Shown here: in pieces, positions 42,004-47,936 of the stretch | Layout of the letters: every line of letters begins with the position of its first letter | How positions within the stretch are numbered: position 1 is the first letter of the stretch | Origin: Acidimicrobiia bacterium | GTDB taxonomy: Bacteria; Actinomycetota; Acidimicrobiia; Spongiisociales; UBA5794 | Assembly (NCBI GenBank): GCA_013003395.1 | Contig: JABDJC010000005.1 | Location: forward strand, 1-47,936 | Direction of reading: 5' to 3' | Length of the DNA stretch: 47,936 nucleotides | Translations under genes and position numbers: made by a program | Notes under the pieces: generated by a model | What the model was told of the DNA's origin: nothing | What the model saw: the letters and a program-made list of their open reading frames with translations, nothing else | Database searches by the model: none

Positions 42004-42772
42004 GCCGGTCGACAAAGATGTCGCCGAACTCTGGACGCGCTTCAAGTCCACCGCAGACCCCAAGGCGCGAGAGGGTCTGATCCTTCACTATTCGGCTCTC
42101 GTCAAGTTCGTCGCCGGTCGTATCCGCGTCGGCCTTCCGAAGAACGTCGACGGTTCTGACCTCATCTCATACGGAACGTTCGGCCTGATCGACGCCATCG
42201 ACAAGTTCGATCTGGAGCGTGGTTTCAAATTCGAGACCTATGCCGTGAACCGCATCAAGGGCGCGATTCTCGATGAACTTCGAGCATTGGACTGGGTCCC
42301 TCGATCCGTGCGAGCCAGGGCGAGAGAGATTCAGCGCAGCCTCGCCGAACTGGAGCACAGTCTCCAAAGGTCTCCGACCGATGAAGAACTTGCGAAGCAC
42401 ATGGACATGCCGCTGGCGACCCTGCAAGACCAACTGGGCGAGATGTCAGGACTCGGCTTCGTCGCGCTGGACGAATTGCTCAGTCCAGGCGAGCGCGACT
42501 CTTCGTCGATGGGCGACCTGTTGGCCGACCCCAAGGCGATGGACCCGTCCGGCGCCGTCGAGAAGGAGGAGACACGCTTCCTCCTCGCCGACTCGATCAA
42601 TCGACTCGCCGAGCGTGAGCGACTCGTCGTCACGTTGTACTACTTCGAAGGTTTGACTCTCGCCGAAATCGGCGGCGTGCTCGGCGTCACCGAGTCGCGC
42701 GTGTGTCAGATCCATACCAAAGCGGTGATGAGCCTCCGCAACCGCCTCATCGAACCGACATACCGCAAGTAG
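41978..42772 (+). CDS. whiG: RNA polymerase sigma factor, WhiG/FliA type
   Basis: 264 residues, sigma-28 family. Region 2 DLISYGTFGLIDAIDKFD with the -10-recognition helix FKFETYAVNRIKGAILDELRALDW (quoted region about 85-105), region 3 LQRSPTDEELAKHM, and region 4 LAERERLVVTLYYFEGLTLAEIG with ESRVCQIHTKAV. In streptomycetes WhiG controls sporulation, and FliA controls flagella; no such genes are visible here. The ATG overlaps xerC by 26 nt. Confidence 0.93.
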   Translation: MTEATPARKPVDKDVAELWTRFKSTADPKAREGLILHYSALVKFVAGRIRVGLPKNVDGSDLISYGTFGLIDAIDKFDLERGFKFETYAVNRIKGAILDELRALDWVPRSVRARAREIQRSLAELEHSLQRSPTDEELAKHMDMPLATLQDQLGEMSGLGFVALDELLSPGERDSSSMGDLLADPKAMDPSGAVEKEETRFLLADSINRLAERERLVVTLYYFEGLTLAEIGGVLGVTESRVCQIHTKAVMSLRNRLIEPTYRK

Positions 42773-42808
42773 CGACCAGCCGATTTCAGCCGACGCTGCG
42801 ACTCTGCG

Positions 42809-42814
42809 TACACT
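42809..42814 (+). promoter_or_regulatory. Putative -10 box of rpsB
   Basis: TACACT (TANNNT type) about 100 nt before the rpsB GTG, giving a leader of roughly 95 nt that would contain the 42830-42889 structure. The -35 is not convincing. Confidence 0.4.
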
Positions 42815-42829
42815 GTGCGCAATCACACA

Positions 42830-42889
42830 GAACTGCCGCAATCTCTCGCGGTCGGATCCTCGGATCCGGAGAGGCTCGAAGGGCAGTTC
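42830..42889 (+). promoter_or_regulatory. Structured rpsB 5' leader RNA
   Basis: Three nested helices: P1 GAACTGCC (42830-42837) with GGCAGTTC (42882-42889); P2 CTCTC (42843-42847) with GAGAG (42869-42873); P3 CGGATC (42853-42858) with GATCCG (42863-42868) closed by loop CTCG. A GCGGT bulge separates P2 and P3 on one side. It ends 28 nt before the GTG. A feedback site for S2 is a reasonable guess, since S2 autoregulates through its leader in other bacteria. Confidence 0.55.
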
Positions 42890-42916
42890 GAGGAACCAAC
42901 CAAACAGGAGGAATCC

Positions 42917-43753
42917 GTGGCTGCTGTCACAATGAGGCAGCTGTTGGAGGCCGGGGTCCACTTCGGGCATCAAACCCGTCGGTGGAACCCCAAGATGCGG
43001 CCGTTTATCTTCGGAGAACGAAACGGCATTCACATCATCGACCTTCGACAGACGCTCGCCCGTGCCGAAGAGGCACATCAGTTCATCAAGAACGTCGTAT
43101 CCGACGGCGGACAGGTCATGTTCGTCGGCACGAAGAAGCAGGCTCAGGCCTCCGTCATCGGCGCCGCCGAGATTTCAGGCATGCCGTACGTCGCTCATCG
43201 TTGGCTCGGCGGAATGCTGACCAACTTCCAAACGATTCACAAGCGCATTCGCTACATGATCGAACTGGAAGAGATGGAGCGATCCGGCGAGATGGACGCC
43301 CTTCCGAAGAAGGAAGCGCTCATGTTGACTCGTGAGAAGGTCAAACTGCAGGCGGTCCTCGGCGGACTGCGTGACATGAACCGTCCACCCGATGCGATCT
43401 TCATCATCGATGTCAACACCGAGCACATCGCCGTTGCAGAAGCGGCTCGCCTCGGAATTCCGATCATTGCGGTGGTGGACACCAACTGCAACCCGGACAA
43501 GATCGACATGATCATCCCCGGCAACGACGACGCCATCCGTGCATCGCAGCTCCTTACTTCGGTGATTTCCGACGCGGCGCTCGCCGGCAAGGAAGCACAG
43601 AAGGCGGCTCGCGAAGGACGCAGTCTCGAAGCCGCCGCGTTTGCAGCCGCTGAGGCAGAAGCGGCACCCGCCGCTGATGCACCCGCCGCTGATGCAGAGG
43701 CAGCTCCTGCGACCGACGCCGGAGGCGCCGAGAAGACGGGAGCATCCACATGA
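42917..43753 (+). CDS. rpsB: 30S ribosomal protein S2
   Basis: 278 residues. Canonical uS2: [30 protein letters not shown], the [14 protein letters not shown] segment, and the [10 protein letters not shown] motif with [11 protein letters not shown] low-complexity Ala/Glu/Asp tail occupies the last 45 residues, a common actinobacterial extension. GTG start with AGGAGG, behind a structured leader. The tsf ATG overlaps its stop. Confidence 0.97.
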   Translation: MAAVTMRQLLEAGVHFGHQTRRWNPKMRPFIFGERNGIHIIDLRQTLARAEEAHQFIKNVVSDGGQVMFVGTKKQAQASVIGAAEISGMPYVAHRWLGGMLTNFQTIHKRIRYMIELEEMERSGEMDALPKKEALMLTREKVKLQAVLGGLRDMNRPPDAIFIIDVNTEHIAVAEAARLGIPIIAVVDTNCNPDKIDMIIPGNDDAIRASQLLTSVISDAALAGKEAQKAAREGRSLEAAAFAAAEAEAAPAADAPAADAEAAPATDAGGAEKTGAST

Positions 43754-44367
43754 GCATCACCGCAAAGCAGGTTCAAGAGCTTCGTCAGGCGACCGGTGCC
43801 GGCATGATGGACGCCAAGCGTGCACTGCAGGAAACCGACGGGGACATGCAGGCCGCCAGCGAACTGCTCAGAACCAAAGGTCTCGCAGACGCCAAGAAGC
43901 GCAGCGACCGTGCCCAGACCCAGGGGGCTATCGGCCACTACTTGCATTACCAGGCTGATCGCCCGGTGATCGGTGTGATGGTGGAGCTCGCAGCGGAGAC
44001 CGACTTCGTCGCCAAGAGCGACGACTTCCAGAACGCGGCTCGCGACATCGCGATGCACGTCGCAGCGGCTCGCCCGTCATGGGTGACCCGAGAAGAGGTG
44101 CCGAGCGATGCCGTGGCGAAAGAGCGAGAGCTCATCGCCGAGCAGGCCAAGCACGAAGGCAAGCCTGAGCACATCATCGACAAGATCGTCGAAGGTCGGC
44201 TGAACTCGTTCTACTCGGACAACGTTCTGTACGACCAGGAGTTCGTGAAGTCCGAAGTTTACGAAGGAACCGTTGGCGAACTCGTTCAGCACCTCGCGTC
44301 AACGATGGGCGAGAACATCAGCGTGGCGCGATTCACGCGCCTCCAGGTCGGCGAGACGGCCGAGTAG
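43750..44367 (+). CDS. tsf: Elongation factor Ts
   Basis: Guanine-nucleotide exchange factor for EF-Tu. 205 residues, the short class typical of Actinobacteria and related phyla. N-terminal UBA-like domain [21 protein letters not shown] (quoted region about 3-23), and the EF-Tu contact motif TDFVAK (84-89). ATG overlaps the rpsB stop; pyrH follows 2 nt after its TAG. Confidence 0.96.
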   Translation: MSITAKQVQELRQATGAGMMDAKRALQETDGDMQAASELLRTKGLADAKKRSDRAQTQGAIGHYLHYQADRPVIGVMVELAAETDFVAKSDDFQNAARDIAMHVAAARPSWVTREEVPSDAVAKERELIAEQAKHEGKPEHIIDKIVEGRLNSFYSDNVLYDQEFVKSEVYEGTVGELVQHLASTMGENISVARFTRLQVGETAE

Positions 44368-44369
44368 CG

Positions 44370-45077
44370 ATGGCACCACGACGCGTGATCTTGAAGCTCT
44401 CGGGGGAGGCGTTCGCCGACCCCGAGCTCGGCTACGGCATCTCGGCCGCCACGGTTCACCGTGTCGCAAAAGAGATTGCCGAAGTCCACGCCGAGGGCTA
44501 CGAGATCGCGATCGTGGTGGGTGGCGGCAACATCTTTCGTGGGTTGAGCACGGCTGCCCAAGGCATGGATCGCGCCAACGCCGACTACATGGGAATGTTG
44601 GCGACCGTCATCAATGCGCTGGCAGTTCGTGACTCTCTGGAAAAGGCCGGTTCGCAGTGTCGTGTCCAGACCGCCATCAGCATCCAGCAGGTGGCTGAGG
44701 CATACATTCGGCTGCGTGCGATCAGGCACCTCGAAAAGGGCCGAATCGTCATCCTCGCCGGAGGGACGGGCAATCCGTTCTTCACCACCGACACCACTGC
44801 GGCGCTGCGGGCTGCAGAGATCGGCGCCGATGCCGTGCTGAAAGCCACCAAGGTCGACGGTGTGTACGACGCCGACCCCCACGTTGTGCCCGACGCCGTC
44901 TTGCTCGAGAAGGTGACCTATCTCGACGTGATCAACAAGGGACTCAGTGTCATGGACTCCACGGCCATTACGATGTGCATGGACAACGACCTGCCGATCC
45001 GGGTGTTCAGCATCTTGGAGCCGGGCAACATCGCCGCCGCAGTGCGGGGCGAACCGGTGGGCACTCTCGTACATTGA
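44370..45077 (+). CDS. pyrH: UMP kinase
   Basis: Hexameric amino-acid-kinase-fold enzyme phosphorylating UMP to UDP. 235 residues. [10 protein letters not shown] at the N-terminus, [10 protein letters not shown], then [18 protein letters not shown] and the [13 protein letters not shown] segment. It would also use UMP made by the upp product. Standard position between tsf and frr. Confidence 0.97.
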   Translation: MAPRRVILKLSGEAFADPELGYGISAATVHRVAKEIAEVHAEGYEIAIVVGGGNIFRGLSTAAQGMDRANADYMGMLATVINALAVRDSLEKAGSQCRVQTAISIQQVAEAYIRLRAIRHLEKGRIVILAGGTGNPFFTTDTTAALRAAEIGADAVLKATKVDGVYDADPHVVPDAVLLEKVTYLDVINKGLSVMDSTAITMCMDNDLPIRVFSILEPGNIAAAVRGEPVGTLVH

Positions 45078-45086
45078 GGTGAACCG

Positions 45087-45638
45087 ATGATCAAAGAGCT
45101 CCTGACCGACGCCAAGACCAAGATGGAGCAGGCGATCAGTCACTCCCAGGACGAATTTGCCACGGTGCGAACTGGCCGTGCCAACGCCGCGATTCTCAGC
45201 AGCATCACCGTCGACTACTACGGGACGAGGACACCGCTGCAGCAGCTCGCGAGCTTTTCGGTACCCGAGCCGCGTCTCCTCGTGGTGCAGCCTTTCGACA
45301 AGAACATCATCGGCGACATCGAAAAGGCGATCCAGAGCGCCGACCTCGGCCTCAATCCTGCCAACGACGGTGTTGTGCTTCGTCTGGCGTTTCCACCACT
45401 CACGGAAGACCGTCGGCGCGACCTGATCAAGGTTGTACGACAGCGAGCGGAGGACGGTCGGGTGTCGATTCGCAACATCCGTAGGCACACGAAAGACGCG
45501 GTAGAAGCCCTCGAAGGTGATATATCAGAGGACGACATTCGGCGTGCTGAGAAGGAACTGCAGGATCTGACCGATCAGTCGGTCGCAAAACTCGATGAAT
45601 TGCTCGCTCACAAAGAGACGGAGCTGCTCGAGGTGTAG
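45087..45638 (+). CDS. frr: Ribosome recycling factor
   Basis: Splits post-termination ribosomes with EF-G. 183 residues, normal length. HSQDEFATVRTGRANAAIL, the VDYYGTRTPLQQLASFSVPE region and LTEDRRRDLIKVVRQRAEDG are characteristic. AGGTGA ribosome binding site before the ATG. In related genomes cdsA usually follows; here a long coiled-coil ORF does. Confidence 0.97.
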   Translation: MIKELLTDAKTKMEQAISHSQDEFATVRTGRANAAILSSITVDYYGTRTPLQQLASFSVPEPRLLVVQPFDKNIIGDIEKAIQSADLGLNPANDGVVLRLAFPPLTEDRRRDLIKVVRQRAEDGRVSIRNIRRHTKDAVEALEGDISEDDIRRAEKELQDLTDQSVAKLDELLAHKETELLEV

Positions 45639-45666
45639 ATCCTTTCCCGCTCACTCGCCGGCAAAG

Positions 45667-45684
45667 AGGTCCTCGCTGGGACCT
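45667..45684 (+). promoter_or_regulatory. Hairpin between frr and the coiled-coil gene
   Basis: AGGTCC-TCGCTG-GGACCT, a 6-bp stem with a 6-nt loop, 7 nt before the AGGAGG ribosome binding site. With no T-tract it may be a weak terminator, a processing site or a chance repeat. Confidence 0.3.
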
Positions 45685-45700
45685 GAACGCAGGAGGAAGA

Positions 45701-47936
45701 GTGAGCCCGAGGGCCAAAAAAGATGGCGGCGACTTCGCCCCCCATCCTGGAGATCCGTGGCACCCGACGTGGACCCCTGCGTCGGAAGGCGACGATCCCA
45801 CACCAGATGACTTCCTGGTCGGTGTAGCCGAAGCGTCAGCGGAGACGAACGGATCCGTTCAAAGCCTCTACGACTCACTCAGCCGCGACGTCAACGGAGC
45901 TGAACCTGTGGTCTCTGACGATCGTCGCGCAGAGATCGAGCGCGAGATCCGCACGGCAATCGAAGCCGAGCAGGCAGAAGCGAAACTCACCGAAGCGCAT
46001 CAGGAGGAACGGTCCCGCCTCGAGGATGCTCGGCGAGCCGCGGAGGCCGTTGCGCGGCGAGCGGCCGAAGAGCAAGCCAGAGTTGCCGCTGAGCGCGCAG
46101 CCGCAGAGCACGAGGCACGCCGCGCCACGGAGCGCGCCGCCGAACTCGAATCGCGTCACGCCGCCGAGCGACTGGCGGCTGAGCACGCTGCCCGTGAAGC
46201 CGCCGAGGAAGAAGTACGAAGAGTCAGCGAGCGCCTCGCCTCAGAAGAGGCCGCGAGGCGCGCCGCAGAAGATCAGATGCGAGAGGCCGTGGCAAGCGCG
46301 GCGAAGCAGGCTGCAGAACTTGCCGTGGAGCAAGCCGTCAAGGAAACGAAGGCACGCCTTGCGGCCGAGGAAGCTGCACGAGCGCTCGCGGAAGAAGAAG
46401 CGCGTGCCGCCGCAGACCGTCTCGTTGCCGCCGAAACGGCCGCCCAACGCGAAGCACAAGAAGCTGCCGAGCGGTTGGCAGCCGAAGCCTTGGCACGTCG
46501 CGAAGCCGAAGAAGCGGTCGAACTGGCTCGCCAGAAGGCAGCCGAGGCCGCGGAGGCCGCGCAACGGACCGCCGAGCACGCCGCCGAGATAGCAGCTGCC
46601 GAAGAAGCGAGCCGCAAGGCAGCCCAGGAAGAAGCTCGGCTGACGTCGCTCAAGCTCGCCGCAGAAGAGCAGGCGCGCATTGCCGCTGAAGAGGCGGCTG
46701 AAGCTGCCCGCACCGAACGTGAACTCGCAACCGTCGAGGCCAGCCGACAGGCCGAAGCCAAGGAGATGGCGCGTCTGGAAGCCGAGAAGCGCGTGACGCT
46801 GATCGGCTCGCAACTCGCTGCAGAACAAGCAGCACGCCGCCGGGCCGAAAAAGACGCGCTCGAAGCAACCGCAGAAGTCGACCAACAGCGCAAATTCGTA
46901 GACGCAATTCGTCAGGAAGAACTTCGACTCGCCGAGGCACGAGAGCAGGAGCGCCAAGCCCGGCTTTCGGCTGAGGAGCAGGCAGCTCAAGCTCGACGCG
47001 ACGCGGCGAAGGCCGCTCAGCTGGCGAGCGAAGCCGACAAGGCGAGGAAGCTGGCAGAGGAACAGGCACGATTCGTGGCCGAGCGTCTCGTTGCGCTCGA
47101 GGCCGCCATGGCCGACGCCGAAAAGACCACCGCGGAAGCCAAACGGCGCGCGGCGGAAGAGTCGCAGCGCCGCGAGGCGGAAGAGGCAGCCCGAATCTCC
47201 GCTGAAGACAAGGCGCGAATCGCGACAGCAGAACGTCGCGCAGCTGAAGAGATCATCCAGGCGGCAAGAGCGGACGCCGAGCGAGGCACTGCTGCCAAGG
47301 ACGCTGAAGTGGCAGCTCAGGTAGCAGAACGTGCTGCTCGCCAGGCAGCTGAAGAGAGGCAGCGCCTCGCCGCAGAACGTGAGCGAGCCGAGGACGCGGC
47401 CCGCATCGCGGCGCATGCGGCCCGAGAGGCCGCTCTTCGACTGGAAGCTGAGGACCAGGCCCGCCGGGAGGCCGAAGAGGCGCGGCGCCTCGCCGACTCC
47501 GAGGCGCGTCGGGCCCGTCTTGCATCCGAAGAACAACAAGCCCGTCTCAAGTCAGCCGAAGCAGCGGCGTTGGCTGCCCTTCACGACGCGCCGACGCTTG
47601 CCAAGGAGCGGGAAGCACAGAAGCAGCGAGCCCAGCAGCGATTGGCGTTCGAGGCTGCCCAACCCGCACCGGTGGCACCTGTCGAGGTCAAGCCTGCGCC
47701 GAAGATCGCAGCCGCAGCGTCGCTCCCCGTAGTAGACACGCCTCCGCCGGCAACCGAGGTTGCCGCATCAAGCCCGGAAGAGGACGTTGCCTCCGTCACT
47801 CACCTGGCGCCATATCGTGTGGTTGGGGTACGCGCCGACGCCAAGCCTGCGCTCGTCGATCCGTTACCTGCTGCCGCCGGTGCGGTCGCCGCGGCTGTAG
47901 ACGACCTCGACTGGTGGTGGGAAGGCGAGGATACCG
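45701..47936 (+). CDS. Very long Ala/Glu/Arg-rich coiled-coil protein (3' truncated by the window)
   Basis: GTG start with a strong AGGAGG 10 nt upstream. I translated this frame to the last base and found no stop: at least 745 residues. The first 70 are non-coiled and acidic with DPWHPTWTPASEGDDP. Residues about 80-640 are an almost unbroken alanine/charged helix built from repeats such as AAEEQARxAAE and RRAEEEA, with no Pro, predicted to be a long coiled coil. After that comes a Pro/Ala/Val-rich stretch and a DDLDWWWEGED segment near the edge. No signal peptide or membrane segment is seen. The family is not recognised; a cytoskeletal, polar or scaffold role is only a guess. Confidence 0.82.
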   Translation, partial: MSPRAKKDGGDFAPHPGDPWHPTWTPASEGDDPTPDDFLVGVAEASAETNGSVQSLYDSLSRDVNGAEPVVSDDRRAEIEREIRTAIEAEQAEAKLTEAHQEERSRLEDARRAAEAVARRAAEEQARVAAERAAAEHEARRATERAAELESRHAAERLAAEHAAREAAEEEVRRVSERLASEEAARRAAEDQMREAVASAAKQAAELAVEQAVKETKARLAAEEAARALAEEEARAAADRLVAAETAAQREAQEAAERLAAEALARREAEEAVELARQKAAEAAEAAQRTAEHAAEIAAAEEASRKAAQEEARLTSLKLAAEEQARIAAEEAAEAARTERELATVEASRQAEAKEMARLEAEKRVTLIGSQLAAEQAARRRAEKDALEATAEVDQQRKFVDAIRQEELRLAEAREQERQARLSAEEQAAQARRDAAKAAQLASEADKARKLAEEQARFVAERLVALEAAMADAEKTTAEAKRRAAEESQRREAEEAARISAEDKARIATAERRAAEEIIQAARADAERGTAAKDAEVAAQVAERAARQAAEERQRLAAERERAEDAARIAAHAAREAALRLEAEDQARREAEEARRLADSEARRARLASEEQQARLKSAEAAALAALHDAPTLAKEREAQKQRAQQRLAFEAAQPAPVAPVEVKPAPKIAAAASLPVVDTPPPATEVAASSPEEDVASVTHLAPYRVVGVRADAKPALVDPLPAAAGAVAAAVDDLDWWWEGEDT

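Noticed and set aside
46241-47539. 432-codon open frame on the minus strand
   Set aside because: It is the shadow of the biased GCC/GAA/GAG codons of the coiled-coil gene; its translation is an unnatural mix of Phe, Leu, Cys and Gly, whereas the plus strand has a strong ribosome binding site and a regular coiled-coil pattern.
1-47936. tRNA genes, rRNA genes, CRISPR arrays and insertion sequences
   Set aside because: No cloverleaf with a CCA end, rRNA-like stretch, regularly spaced repeats, transposase or terminal inverted repeats were recognised on either strand.

Overview
The window looks like a chromosomal segment of a high-GC Gram-positive bacterium, most likely class Acidimicrobiia or a close actinobacterial relative. 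The evidence is actinobacterial marker families (DUF2469, DUF3052, a WhiG-type sigma factor), separate cofG and cofH genes for coenzyme F420, a Thr-rich lipoprotein, many GTG/TTG starts, and many TANNNT boxes placed 6-7 nt before an ATG (leaderless-type promoters). No rRNA, tRNA, insertion sequence, phage gene or CRISPR array was seen. No stretch longer than about 160 bases lacks a gene.

The backbone is the conserved actinobacterial block smc-ftsY-ffh-rpsP-KH-rimM-trmD-rplS-lepB-DUF2469-yraN-comM-dprA-xerC-whiG-rpsB-tsf-pyrH-frr. Four cargo regions interrupt it. (1) 3.8-13.3 kb, mostly on the minus strand: cytidine deaminase, GlgC, ETF beta/alpha, a stop/start-overlapping nucleoside operon (deoB-deoA-punA-LacD-like aldolase), an alkyltransferase-like protein, a DUF302 protein and upp. 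(2) 16.1-21.6 kb: cofG-cofH, in which cofH carries an extra N-terminal domain of more than 200 residues, then a lipoprotein and a YbjQ-type protein. (3) 24.5-37.3 kb: an enoyl-CoA hydratase, a DUF3052 protein and a Tad (tight adherence) pilus locus. (4) 40.0-41.0 kb: a secreted protein behind a potentially structured leader, between dprA and xerC.

The Tad locus runs from a membrane histidine kinase and a NarL-type regulator through two tandem Flp pilins, TadE, TadG, CpaB, CpaE/TadZ, CpaF/TadA, a von Willebrand A-TadB fusion and TadC, to a DnaB/RecA-like ATPase whose start overlaps the tadC stop. No prepilin peptidase gene is present in the window.

After frr, where cdsA is usually found, lies a very long Ala/Glu/Arg-rich coiled-coil ORF (at least 745 residues) that is open to the right edge. 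The left edge cuts smc, leaving its C-terminal 920 residues.

The least ordinary items are the CofH N-terminal domain, the VWA-TadB fusion, the DnaB-like ATPase at the end of the tad operon, a LacD-type aldolase sitting where deoC would be expected, the long coiled-coil protein, and two potentially structured 5' leaders (rpsB and the secreted protein). All functional assignments come from reading motifs in the translated sequence; no database search was run.
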